Of a stretch of DNA of 64,000 nucleotides, positions 1 through 9,170 are shown piece after piece. This DNA comes from Dryocola sp031988645 (lineage in GTDB: Bacteria; Pseudomonadota; Gammaproteobacteria; Enterobacterales; Enterobacteriaceae): the NCBI RefSeq assembly GCF_051307045.1, contig NZ_CP150452.1, forward strand, positions 310,001 through 374,000, in the 5' to 3' direction. Under the pieces are notes generated by a model. The model was not told the DNA's origin. It searched no databases and saw nothing but the letters and a program-made list of their open reading frames with translations. Position 1 is the stretch's first letter. Each line of letters starts with the position of its first letter. Position numbers and translations under genes: made by a program.

Positions 1-544
1 GCAGCGAGCCGTCGCCGTCGATGCCGCTGATCCCCAGAATGCCGAAGTCCAGGCGGAACTGGGAGATAAAGTCGAGCGTGGCTTCGCCGATGATGCCGCC
101 GTCGCGGCTGCGCAGCTCGCCGCCTGCCAGAATGATGCGGAAATCTTCCTTAACCATCAGCGTATTGGCGACGTTCAGGTTGTTGGTCACCACGCGCAAA
201 TTGCTGTGGTCTAAAAGCGCGTGGGCAACGGCTTCAGGCGTGGTGCCGATGTCGATAAACAGCGTGGCGCCGTTCGGGATCTGGCTGGCCACCTTACGGG
301 CGATACGCTCTTTCTCTGCCGTTTGGGTCGCTTTGCGGTCATGCCATGAGGTGTTCACCGAGCTGGACGGCAACGCCGCGCCGCCGTGGTGGCGCATAAT
401 CATATTCTGCTCGGCAAGGTCGTTCAGATCGCGGCGAATGGTCTGCGGGCTGACCGAAAATTGCTCCACCAGCTCTTCGGTGCTGACGTATCCCTGTTTT
501 TTAACCAGTTCTACAATGGCGTCGTGTCGTTGTGTTTGCTTCAC
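1..544 (-). CDS. glpR: Glycerol-3-phosphate regulon repressor GlpR (3' end cut by window edge)
   Basis: DeoR-family transcriptional repressor of the glp regulon; glycerol-3-phosphate is the inducer in E. coli. About 181 codons of the usual 252 are present and the gene runs off the left edge. The best start is a GTG at 542-544 giving MKQTQRHD, as in E. coli GlpR. An N-terminal helix-turn-helix (STEELVEQFSVSPQTIRRDL, residues about 20-40) is followed by the sugar-phosphate sensor domain with IDIGTTPEAVAHAL and ILAGGELRSRDGGIIG. It is the last gene of glpE-glpG-glpR, 16 bp after glpG. The frame is intact over the visible part. Identity is very likely; the C-terminal part cannot be judged. Confidence 0.93.
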   Translation of the reverse strand, partial: MKQTQRHDAIVELVKKQGYVSTEELVEQFSVSPQTIRRDLNDLAEQNMIMRHHGGAALPSSSVNTSWHDRKATQTAEKERIARKVASQIPNGATLFIDIGTTPEAVAHALLDHSNLRVVTNNLNVANTLMVKEDFRIILAGGELRSRDGGIIGEATLDFISQFRLDFGILGISGIDGDGSL

Positions 545-560
545 GCTCTACTCCTGATTC

Positions 561-1392
561 TTATGTTCGTTTTCGCGCATGCAGAGTATCGACCAGCGCC
601 ATCGCCAGGCCCACAAGTAAGCCGGTAACGTGTGCGGCGTTGGCGATCGACATTCCTAAAATATCGAAGTAGCCCAGCACGATCCACAGCACCGCAAAGG
701 CCATCAGGCCGCGCTGCATATAGATTCCGCTTTCAGGGTCCCGCTCGCCTCTGAGCCATACATAGCCCATCAGCGCGTAAACCGTGCCCGATAACCCGCC
801 GAATAACGGGCCGCTGAATCTGGCCTGCACGTAGCCGCTAAGCAGCGCAGAGATAATGGTCAGGGTAATCAGCTTGCCGCTGCCAAGACGCTTCTCCAGC
901 GGGCCGCCGAGATACCACCACCATAGCAGGTTGAAAACGATATGCAGCAGTGAAAAGTGCATCAGCGCGTGGCTGAAATAGCGCCAGAATTCATAGCGCA
1001 GGCTGTCGGCGTAGGGCCAGGCGAGCCAGACCATAACGGTACGGTCGCCCAGCGCCTGCATGGCCAGATAAACCAGCACGCAGGCGGCGATTACCGCAAG
1101 CGTAAAGGGCCCGGCTTTTTGCCGGATGGTGGTAAGGAAAGGGTAGCGCTGGTAGCGCAGGCCCGCTTGCGGTATCGCCCGCAGCCCAGCTTGCCGCCAG
1201 ATAGCGCGGATCGCCGGGATTGGCGAGGAACCTTTCCAGCTCCTGGCGAACCCGGCTTTCCTGGCCGTCGTCAGCAAGCCAAACGTCGCTTTGATGATGC
1301 TGCTGGATAGTGAGAATAACGCCCTGCGTCGCCATATAGTCGACAAACGCCTGTGCGACCCGCGGGTTGGCAAACGAGGTGATCATAATCAT
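561..1392 (-). CDS. glpG: Rhomboid intramembrane serine protease GlpG (frameshifted as sequenced)
   Basis: Rhomboid protease that cleaves transmembrane helices within the inner membrane. The start is ATG at 1392 (MIMITSFANPRVAQAF). The N-terminal cytoplasmic domain is readable to about residue 76 (AASWAAGDTASG). There GGCC has become GGCCC on the + strand (1160-1164) and the frame shifts. The other frame continues with the membrane domain, including WWWYLGGPLEKRLGSGKL, the catalytic serine in GGLSGTVYALMGY and the catalytic histidine in NAAHVTGLL. Removing one base gives 276 aa, the length of E. coli GlpG. It lies between glpE and glpR on the same strand. The break is probably a sequence error (see findings). 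Confidence 0.92.
1160..1164. other. GGCC+1 insertion breaking glpG
   Basis: On the coding strand the expected AGC GGC CTG CGC reads AGC GGG CCT GCG, so one extra G (C on the + strand) sits in a GGCC tetranucleotide. The frame downstream is the correct rhomboid frame. Confidence 0.85.
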
Positions 1393-1457
1393 AGGGTTTT
1401 CAACCAAATCCGTACAAAAGGAAGCAGTATACCCGCAATGCGCAGGTTTCCTGAACC

Positions 1458-1787
1458 TTAAGCTGCGCCGCGATCGACTTCCGCCGGGAAATGACGATGC
1501 CAGGCATCAAAGCCGCCGTCTACGCTATAAACGCTGTCGTAGCCCTGTTGCAGCAGGTACTGGGCCGCGCCTTTACTGCTGTTGCCGTGATAGCACATCA
1601 CCATTACGGGGGTGGCGAAATCGGTCTGCTGCATAAAGGCGACCAGGCGGTCATTGGTCAGGTGAAAGGCGCCCGGCGTGTGGCCCATGGCAAAGCTTTG
1701 CGGATCGCGAATATCCACTAATACCGCCAGTTTCTGATGCAGCTTCTGGTGCGCTTCTTCCACACCGATACATTCAAATTGATCCAT
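1458..1787 (-). CDS. glpE: Thiosulfate sulfurtransferase GlpE
   Basis: Single-domain rhodanese that transfers sulfur from thiosulfate to cyanide or thioredoxin in vitro. It has 109 aa (E. coli 108). The active-site loop MCYHGNSSKG carries the catalytic cysteine near residue 65. The rhodanese signatures VLVDIRDPQSFAMGH and YDSVYSVDGGFDAWHRHFP are present. The start is ATG at 1787 (MDQFECIG). It is the first gene of glpEGR, divergent from glpD across about 200 bp, and 65 bp ahead of glpG. Confidence 0.95.
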   Translation of the reverse strand: MDQFECIGVEEAHQKLHQKLAVLVDIRDPQSFAMGHTPGAFHLTNDRLVAFMQQTDFATPVMVMCYHGNSSKGAAQYLLQQGYDSVYSVDGGFDAWHRHFPAEVDRGAA

Positions 1788-1877
1788 AGCTTGCTCGTGT
1801 ACATATAAGGAAAGGGGAACGGGCTCGACGTCATACTAAGCGAAACCCGCCTCTGGCCGCTGATATTAACGCCATTA

Positions 1878-1893
1878 TGTTATCCATATCACG
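1878..1893 (+). promoter_or_regulatory. Probable CRP site upstream of glpD
   Basis: TGTTA-N6-TCACG resembles the CRP consensus TGTGA-N6-TCACA and lies about 100 bp before the glpD start. That fits the known cAMP-CRP activation of glpD in E. coli. The assignment rests on the motif and its place only. Confidence 0.5.
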
Positions 1894-1938
1894 CAGAAAT
1901 GTTTTTTTCTCGTTACCAAAAAGCCGGACACTTGCTAT

Positions 1939-1978
1939 TATGAGCGATAACGAACATTTATGAGCTTTAACGAAAGTG
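1939..1978 (+). promoter_or_regulatory. Two tandem GlpR operators of glpD
   Basis: Two adjacent 20-bp GlpR-like sites follow without a gap: TATGAGCGATAACGAACATT (1939-1958), close to the GlpR consensus built around TCGATAACGA, and the weaker TATGAGCTTTAACGAAAGTG (1959-1978). They lie just upstream of the glpD ATG at 1991 and overlap the probable promoter/leader. The first matches well and the second is more degenerate, consistent with cooperative binding by a tetrameric repressor as known in E. coli. Confidence 0.75.
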
Positions 1979-1990
1979 TGCGAGGACAGC

Positions 1991-3499
1991 ATGGAAACCA
2001 AAGATCTGATAGTCATTGGCGGCGGCATTAACGGCGCCGGTATCGCGGCAGACGCAGCAGGCCGCGGCCTTTCTGTACTAATGCTGGAGGGGCAAGACCT
2101 GGCCTGCGCAACGTCCTCCGCCAGCTCAAAACTGATTCACGGCGGCCTGCGCTATCTGGAACATTACGAGTTCCGCCTGGTGAGCGAGGCGCTGGCCGAA
2201 CGCGAAGTGCTGTTGAACATGGCGCCGCATATCGCCTTCCCGATGCGCTTCCGCCTGCCTCATCGTCCGCATTTACGTCCGGCATGGATGATCCGCGTTG
2301 GTCTGTTTATGTACGATCACCTCGGTAAACGCACCAGCCTGCCGGCCTCCACCGGTTTGCGTTTTGGCGCAGATTCGGTCCTGAAGCCTGAAATCGTGCG
2401 CGGTTTCGAATATTCCGACTGCTGGGTGGACGACGCGCGGCTGGTTCTGGCGAACGCGCAGATGGTGGCGCAAAAAGGCGGCGAGGTGAAAACCCGTACC
2501 CGCGCAACCCGCGCACGGCGCGAAAACGGCCACTGGATTGTCGAAGCCGAGGATATCGATACCGGCGAAACCTTTAGCTGGCGCGCCCGCGGCCTGGTGA
2601 ACGCCACCGGCCCGTGGGTAAAAGATTTCTTCGACGACGGCCTGCAGCTTCCTTCGCCGTACGGCATCCGCCTGATCAAAGGCAGCCATATCGTTGTGCC
2701 GCGCGTGCATAGCCAGAAGCAGGCCTATATCCTGCAAAACGAAGATAAACGTATCGTGTTTGTTATCCCGTGGCTGGACGAGTTTTCGATTATCGGCACC
2801 ACCGACGTGGAGTACAAAGGCGATCCGAAAGCGGTGCATATCGACGAGAGCGAAGTGAAATATCTGCTGGATGTGTACAACGAACACTTCAAAAAGACGC
2901 TCTCGCGTGAAGACGTGGTGTGGACCTATTCCGGCGTGCGTCCGCTTTGCGATGATGAGTCCGATTCGCCGCAGGCCATTACCCGCGATTACACGCTTGA
3001 TATCCATGACGAAAACGGTAAGGCTCCGCTGCTGTCCGTGTTTGGCGGCAAGTTGACCACCTATCGCAAACTTGCCGAGCACGCGCTGGACAAGCTGCAG
3101 GCTTACTACCCGAAAATCGGCCCGGCCTGGACTAAAGGCAGCAAATTGCCGGGCGGGGATATCAACGGCGATCGCGATGATTTCGCCGCGCAACTGCGCC
3201 GTCGCCACTCCTTCCTGAGCGAAGGCCTGGCGCGCCGCCTTGCGCGCACCTACGGCAGCAACAGCGAGCTGATCCTCAGGGACGTGAAATCGATTGAGGA
3301 TTTAGGCGAGAACTTCGGGCACGAGTTTTATGAAGCCGAACTGCGCTATCTGGCCGAACATGAGTGGGTTAAGCGCGTCGATGACGCCATCTGGCGCCGC
3401 ACCAAGCTGGGCATGTGGCTGACCGACGAACAGCAGGCGCGGGTGGCGCAGTGGCTGGCAAAGCGGGTGAGTAAACCTTCCCTGTCGCTGGCTTCGTGA
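1991..3499 (+). CDS. glpD: Aerobic glycerol-3-phosphate dehydrogenase GlpD
   Basis: Membrane-associated FAD flavoprotein that oxidises sn-glycerol-3-phosphate to dihydroxyacetone phosphate and reduces quinone. It has 502 aa (E. coli 501). An N-terminal dinucleotide-binding motif VIGGGINGAGIA is followed by SSASSKLIHGGLRYLE, GLVNATGPWV and the conserved VWTYSGVRPLCDDESDSPQAI. ATG 1991 is chosen because METKDLIVIGGG matches the family; an in-frame ATG at 1976 lies inside the operator. The frame is intact. It is divergent from glpEGR and regulated by the tandem GlpR sites. Confidence 0.97.
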   Translation: METKDLIVIGGGINGAGIAADAAGRGLSVLMLEGQDLACATSSASSKLIHGGLRYLEHYEFRLVSEALAEREVLLNMAPHIAFPMRFRLPHRPHLRPAWMIRVGLFMYDHLGKRTSLPASTGLRFGADSVLKPEIVRGFEYSDCWVDDARLVLANAQMVAQKGGEVKTRTRATRARRENGHWIVEAEDIDTGETFSWRARGLVNATGPWVKDFFDDGLQLPSPYGIRLIKGSHIVVPRVHSQKQAYILQNEDKRIVFVIPWLDEFSIIGTTDVEYKGDPKAVHIDESEVKYLLDVYNEHFKKTLSREDVVWTYSGVRPLCDDESDSPQAITRDYTLDIHDENGKAPLLSVFGGKLTTYRKLAEHALDKLQAYYPKIGPAWTKGSKLPGGDINGDRDDFAAQLRRRHSFLSEGLARRLARTYGSNSELILRDVKSIEDLGENFGHEFYEAELRYLAEHEWVKRVDDAIWRRTKLGMWLTDEQQARVAQWLAKRVSKPSLSLAS

Positions 3500-3546
3500 G
3501 GAAAAGGTGGATGACGCTTGTGCTTCTCCACCTGACAAATTCAAGA

Positions 3547-3579
3547 CGGGTTTGCAGGCAGGATAAGCCTGCAAACCCG
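3547..3579. terminator. Perfect 13-bp hairpin between glpD and malT
   Basis: CGGGTTTGCAGGC, loop AGGATAA, then GCCTGCAAACCCG. It sits between the convergent 3' ends of glpD and malT and probably ends transcription from both sides, although neither side has a strong T run. Confidence 0.6.
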
Positions 3580-3587
3580 ATATTGCT

Positions 3588-6294
3588 TTAAACGCCGTAT
3601 CCCATCATCTTCAGCAGCTTCTGCGCGTGCTGCACGGCATCCTGACGGTGCGCCACGCCCAGCTTCTGATACAGGTTGCGGATATGCGTTTTGATGGTGG
3701 TCGCCGCCACGTCCAGCTCGCCTGCGATTTGTTCGTTGCTGTAGCCGGAATAAATCAGCCCCAGCACCTGCCATTCACGCTGGGTTAACGGGCTGGTGCG
3801 TATCAGCTCCGGCACTTCCGGGTGCGTCAGCAGGCGGTTAACGAAGTTTTCGTCGAAGTGCGCGAACTTGTGGCGGTGATGCTGGTTAATCTCGCGCAGA
3901 ATGCGCTGGGCGCGGTGCTGATCCAGCTCCGGCAGCGTGTTGAGCTGGATTAGCTGGCGCAGCTGCTGCGCCATGGCTTCGCCTTCAATCACAAAGTGGC
4001 TGATAAATCCGGTACGGTTGGCCAGCGCCAGCGCTTCGAGCAGCACGCGCTGCGCGTCGCTTTTACGGCCAGACTGCCAGTAAAGCTGGTTTAGCAGCAG
4101 CAGGTTGCGGTTGAGATCGCTCATCAGACGCAGGCTGCGCGCGTTTTCGTTCAGCTCCTCCAGCACCATCTCCGCCGGCTCGAACTCGCCCAGCAGGATC
4201 TGCACGCGGGCGATATTGCGCCACTGGCTTTGCAGGAAGTGGTTGTTGGCGAATTCCGGTTTTGGCGTCTGGCGTAACCAGTTAGCGGCAGACTTTTTGT
4301 CGCCGGTCATTTGCCAGTAAATTACCCTTACCTTATCGGCGTTAGACACCCAGTCGCTGTGATACGGCCCGTTGCCCAGCAGGTTCTCAAGACGGTTCAG
4401 ATGGCTACGGGCGTTATCAAGATCGCCGCGTGCCAGCGAGCACTGCACCAGCAGCGCCAGGCATTGCAGCTGCTGCTGAGGCTGGTAGCCGGAAAGCACC
4501 TCCACGCCGTAGCGAGCCGAAGCCTCGGCTTCATCAAGGCGCGCCCATGCCCACAGCAGCTGCGCGCGAATACGCAGCAGGAATTCGTGCAGCGGCAGCT
4601 GCTCAAGGTGCTGTTCGCGGATCAGGATAAAGGCTTTTTCCTGCGTCTCCCAGGCCGCCTGCAGGAAGCCCTGGGCCAGCAGGATTTCGCTTTGCTGGAT
4701 CAGGCTCCACAGCGCGTAATGCCAGACGTCGTGGCGGCGGGCCATCTGTTCAGTTTGCTGCATCACCGACAGGGATTTGGTCAGATCGCCTTTACAGTGC
4801 AGTACCTCGCCGTGAACGGAGGTGGCGACGATGCGGCTGTAGTAGTTGGCCAGCGGCAGCATATCAAGGGCGATCATCGCCAGGCGTTCGGCCTCGACCG
4901 GGTCGCCGTCGTTGATGGCGACCTGAGCGCGCAGGGCGTTGAATTCGCCGTGCAGCGTGTCGTCCATTTCCAGGTTCATTTCCTGCTCGGCCCGCGCCAG
5001 CAGCAGGTTAACCTCACTGTAGCGGTGCTGGCTTTGCATCAGCCAGGCCTGCAGCAGCACCAGCTTCGGATTCTCCAGCAGGCTTTCCCACGGCAGCGCC
5101 TTCAGGGACTCTTCCAGCAGCGTAAGCTCGCTGTGGTTAAACAGCGCCCAGGCATGGTGCAGCAGAATATCGCGCAGCATGCTGGCGTCGCCCGCGGGCC
5201 AGCGCGTGGTGAATGGCTTCGCTCGGGAAACCTTGCGCCATCCAGCTTTCGGCGGCGGCACGGTGAATATCAGGCAGCTCGGCGGCAAGCTCCCACTGGC
5301 AGCGCTGGCGCAGGAAGCTGCCGAAAAGAGGATGGAAACAGAACCATTCGCCGGAATCGTCCATGCGCTGCATAAAAAGGCCCTGACGCTCGGTCTCTTC
5401 CAGGCGCATCTGGCCGTTTTCTTCGCCGGTAACGCGCACGATTAGCGCATCGTTCATTGAGCGCAGAATGGAGCTGCGCAGCAGGAAGTTGCGCGTATCC
5501 GCATCCACGTTATCCAGCACCTCATCCACCAGATAGTCGGAAAGATGGCTGGCGTTGATGCCGGAAAGGCGGCGCGCGGAGTGGTGCGCCGAGGTGCTGC
5601 TTTGGCGCGCGGAGAGGGCGATAAGCTGCAGGGCGGTAGCCCAGCCGGCGACGTCGTCACACAGGCGGCTGCTGTCCACCGGCTCAATCGAGGTATTCAG
5701 GCGGCAGTCAAAGAACTGTTTCGCTTCCTGATGGTTAAAGGCGAGCTGCTGGCTGCCGATTTCCAGAAGCTGATCGCGCACGCGCAGGTTGGCGATGCCA
5801 AGCTGCGGCAGGTTGCGCGATAACACCACCAGCGTGAGATTTTCCGGCTGGTGGCGAATGAAAAAACGCATCGCTTCGTGAATAACCGCGTTTTTGATTA
5901 GGTGATAATCATCAATCACCAGGAATAACGGGCGATGCCATTCCGCCAGCTCGATAAACAGCTGTGAGAACAGCGAAGAGAGGCTCGCATACTGGCGTTT
6001 TTGCGCCATCACTTCGCTGCTGACGCAGTGGCCGCCGGTCGCCTGCTGAATGGCGGTAACCAGATAGCTGGCAAAGCGTTCTTGCTGGTTGTCGCCCTCG
6101 TCAAGAGAGTACCAACCTAACTCATTTTTCCCTGCTGCCCACTGGGAGACCAGTGTGGTTTTGCCATAGCCTGCGGGGCTGGTTATCAACGCCAGGCGAT
6201 AATTAGCGGCGGTTGATAGCTTCACCAACAGGCGGTCGCGAACCACGGTATTTTCCAGACGCACCGGGCGACTCAATTTGGATGGGATCAACAT
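3588..6294 (-). CDS. malT: Maltose regulon transcriptional activator MalT (frameshifted as sequenced)
   Basis: STAND-class ATP- and maltotriose-dependent activator of the maltose regulon. The start is ATG 6294 (MLIPSKLSRPVRL). The Walker A segment SPAGYGKTTLVSQWAAG lies near residues 39-55 and the Walker B-like LFLVIDDYHLI follows. Tetratricopeptide-like sensor repeats fill the middle, and a LuxR-type DNA-binding domain closes the protein (LTQREWQVLGLIYSGYSNEQ, then TTIKTHIRNLYQKLGV). The frame changes near residue 365 at + strand 5196-5200, where CTG GCC GCG has become CTG GCC CGC G. Removing one base gives 901 aa, exactly the E. coli length. It is divergent from malPQ. The break is probably artefactual. 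Confidence 0.95.
5196..5200. other. GGCC+1 insertion breaking malT
   Basis: The coding strand reads GCGCTGGCCCGCGGGCGAC where GCGCTGGCCGCGGGCGAC is needed to keep the frame (A-L-A-A-G-D). One extra base is present at a GGCC core. Confidence 0.85.
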
Positions 6295-6425
6295 AGTGTC
6301 ACTTCACTGTGTGTAGAAATTGTGTACAGGAATGAGTTTTTTTACGCTTCGTAATTAATGCTTACCGTAAAGGTCGGCCAGATTCGCTCTTATTGCAAGG
6401 GCGTTGAACTTTCGGTGAGTGTTAA

Positions 6426-6441
6426 GTTGCACCTTGTCACA
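6426..6441 (-). promoter_or_regulatory. CRP site of malT
   Basis: On the minus strand AATTGTGACAAGGTGCAACT contains TGTGA-N6-GCAAC. It closely resembles the known E. coli malT CRP site (AATTGTGACACAGTGCAAAT, from memory) and is placed about 130 bp upstream of the malT start. Confidence 0.7.
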
Positions 6442-6645
6442 ATTCCATATGTTTATTGCATGGCTTTTATACTATGCATTCATTTTTCATTATTTCTGAA
6501 CGCCCGTTTCCCGCGCCGTACCTGCAAAGAAAGCGGTTTCATTCGCCGGCAAAAAAACGAATGTACTGGCACGTTTGTTGTCCGAATTTGGGTGGGATTT
6601 TGCCCTGCGTAGCACAGTTTTAAGTGGCCGCGATCACACTTTTAG

Positions 6646-6690
6646 CTCATCCCTGCCGCTCCTCCTGGTCTTTTCCCCCTCAGGATGAGG
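6646..6690 (+). promoter_or_regulatory. MalT boxes upstream of malP
   Basis: GGATGAGG at 6683-6690 (+) and GGGATGAG on the opposite strand at 6646-6653 match the MalT-box core GGGGA(T/G)GAGG. They lie 70-110 bp ahead of the malP start, where MalT binds in E. coli malPp. Exact box number and spacing were not determined. Confidence 0.65.
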
Positions 6691-6757
6691 AATAAGCCCA
6701 GGCCGCCCTGCACACTAGCGGGCAATGAATTTAGAACATCAAAGGATCCGATCCCCT

Positions 6758-9161
6758 ATGTCACAGCTGACCTTCAAAAAAGAACAGTTTCAGGCTGCGC
6801 TGACCCGTCAGTGGCAGCGTTACGGTCTTCATGCCGCCAGCGAAATGACCCGCCAGCAGTGGTGGCACGCCGTGAGCGGCGCGCTGGCTGAGCTGCTGGC
6901 CGCGCAGCCGGCAGCCAAACCTCAGGCGCAACAGCGCCACGTTAACTACATCTCAATGGAGTTTTTAATTGGCCGCCTGACCGGTAATAACCTGCTGAAC
7001 CTCGGCTGGTATCAGGACGTGGCGGACGAGCTGCAGGCCTTTGATATCAACCTGACGGACCTGCTTGAAGAAGAGACCGACCCGGCGCTGGGCAACGGCG
7101 GCCTGGGACGCCTGGCGGCCTGTTTCCTGGATTCTATGGCGACGGTAGGCCAGTCAGCGATCGGCTACGGCCTGAATTACCAGTACGGGCCTGTTCCGCC
7201 AGTCCTTCAAGGACGGCCAGCAGAAGGAAGCGCCGGACGACTGGCATCGCGGCAGCTATCCGTGGTTTCAGCATAACTCCGCGCTCGACGTGCAGGTCGG
7301 CGTGGGCGGTAAGGTTATTAAAGACGGCAAAAACGCGCGTTGGGAACCGGCTTTCGTCTTCCAGGGCGAGGCCTGGGATTTGCCGGTGCTCGGCTACCGT
7401 AACGGCGTCGCCCAGCCGCTGCGCCTGTGGCAGGCAAAACATGCGCACCCGTTTGATCTGACTAAATTTAACGACGGCGATTTCCTGAAGGCGGAGCAAG
7501 CCGGCATCGACGCGGAAAAGCTGACCAAGGTTCTCTATCCGAACGACAATCACCTCAACGGCAAAAAGCTGCGCCTGATGCAGCAGTACTTCCAGTGTGC
7601 CTGTTCGGTGGCGGATATTTTACGCCGGCATCACCTGGCGGGCCGCAGGCTGGCGGAGCTTGCGGATTACGAAGTGATTCAGCTTAACGATACGCACCCG
7701 ACCATCGCCATTCCGGAACTGCTGCGCGTGCTGATTGACGAGCACCAGCTGAGCTGGGACGACGCCTGGGCCATCAGCAGTAAAACCTTCGCCTACACCA
7801 ACCACACCCTGATGCCGGAAGCGCTGGAGTGCTGGGACGAGAAGCTGGTGAAAGCGCTGCTGCCGCGCCACATGCAAATCATCAACGAAATCAACGCGCG
7901 TTTCAAAAAGCTGGTCGTGAAAACCTGGCCGGGCGATGAAGCGGTATGGGCGAAGCTTGCGGTGGTGTACAACAAGCAGGTTCGCATGGCGAACATGTGC
8001 GTTGTAAGCGGTTTCGCGGTGAACGGCGTGGCCGCGCTGCACTCCGATCTGGTAGTGAAAGATCTGTTCCCGGAATACCACCAGCTGTGGCCGAACAAAT
8101 TCCATAACGTCACCAACGGCATCACGCCGCGCCGCTGGATTAAACAGTGTAACCCGGCCCTTTCCGCGCTTATCGATAAGAAGCTGAAAAAAGAGTGGGC
8201 GAACGATCTGGACGTGCTCGAAGGGCTGGAAAAATACGCTGACGATGCGAATTTCCGTAAAGAATACCGCGAGATTAAATACCAGAATAAAGTGAAGCTG
8301 GCGGCGTTTGTGAAGGCGCGCACCGGCATCATCATCAGTCCTGACGCGCTGTTTGACGTGCAGATTAAACGCCTGCACGAGTACAAACGCCAGCACCTGA
8401 ACCTGCTGCACATTCTGGCGCTGTACAAGGAAATCCGCGAAAACCCGCAGGCGGCCCGCGTTCCGCGCGTGTTCCTGTTCGGCGCAAAAGCGGCGCCGGG
8501 CTATTACCTGGCGAAAAACATCATCTTCGCCATTAACAAGGTGGCGCAGGCGATTAACAACGATCCTGTGGTCGGCGACCAGCTGAAAGTCGTGTTCCTG
8601 CCGGATTACTGCGTTTCAGCGGCGGAAATCATGATTCCCGCGGCGGATATCTCCGAGCAAATCTCCACCGCGGGTAAAGAAGCCTCCGGCACCGGCAACA
8701 TGAAGCTCGCCCTGAACGGCGCGCTGACCGTGGGCACGCTGGACGGCGCCAACGTCGAAATCGCCGAGAAGGTGGGCGACGAAAACATCTTTATTTTCGG
8801 CCACACCGTGGAAGAAGTGAAGGCCCTGAAAGCCAAAGGCTACGACCCGGTGAAATGGCGTAAGAAAGACAAAGCCCTTGATGCGGTACTGAAAGAGCTG
8901 GAGAAGGGCGTTTACGCCGGGGGTGATAAGCACGCCTTCGACCAGATGCTGCACAGCATCGGTAAGCAGGGCGGCGACCCGTATCTGGTGATGGCTGACT
9001 TTACCGCCTACGCCGCGGCGCAAAAGCAGGCCGATGCGCTGTATCTCGACCAGGAAGCCTGGACCCGCGCCGCCATCCTGAACACCGCTCGCTGCGGCAT
9101 GTTCAGCTCGGATCGCTCTATTCGAGATTATCAGCAACGCATCTGGCAGGCTAAGCGCTAA
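6758..9161 (+). CDS. malP: Maltodextrin phosphorylase MalP (frameshifted as sequenced)
   Basis: PLP-dependent glycogen-phosphorylase-family enzyme that releases glucose-1-phosphate from maltodextrins in the cytoplasm. The start is ATG 6758 (MSQLTFKKEQFQAALTRQWQ). The frame is correct to about residue 143 (YGLNYQYG), where TAC GGC CTG TTC has become TAC GGG CCT GTT (7187-7191); the following frame continues without loss. The PLP-site region EASGTGNMKLALNG and the conserved IKRLHEYKRQHLN are intact. One base less gives 800 aa (E. coli 797). It is followed 9 bp later by malQ in the same operon and controlled by MalT. The break is probably artefactual. Confidence 0.95.
7187..7191. other. GGCC+1 insertion breaking malP
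   Basis: CAG TAC GGC CTG TTC CGC CAG is expected; the sequence has an extra G (TACGGGCCTG). An identical context, TACGGCCTG, lies at 7166-7174 and is unaltered. Confidence 0.88.
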
Positions 9162-9170
9162 GGGAGAGAC

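Larger units (their letters stand above)
6295..6757. promoter_or_regulatory. malT-malP divergent control region
   Basis: A 463-bp non-coding region between divergent malT and malP. The malT-proximal half carries a CRP site and the malP-proximal half carries MalT boxes, listed separately. The rest is AT-richer than the flanking genes. I see no convincing small gene in it. Confidence 0.7.

Noticed and set aside
2273..3208. 311-codon open frame antisense to glpD
   Set aside because: It lies fully within the conserved glpD and has a typical shadow composition.
4311..5375. 354-codon open frame antisense to malT
   Set aside because: A shadow of malT codon use, rich in Gln, Val and Ala, with no domain and no promoter.
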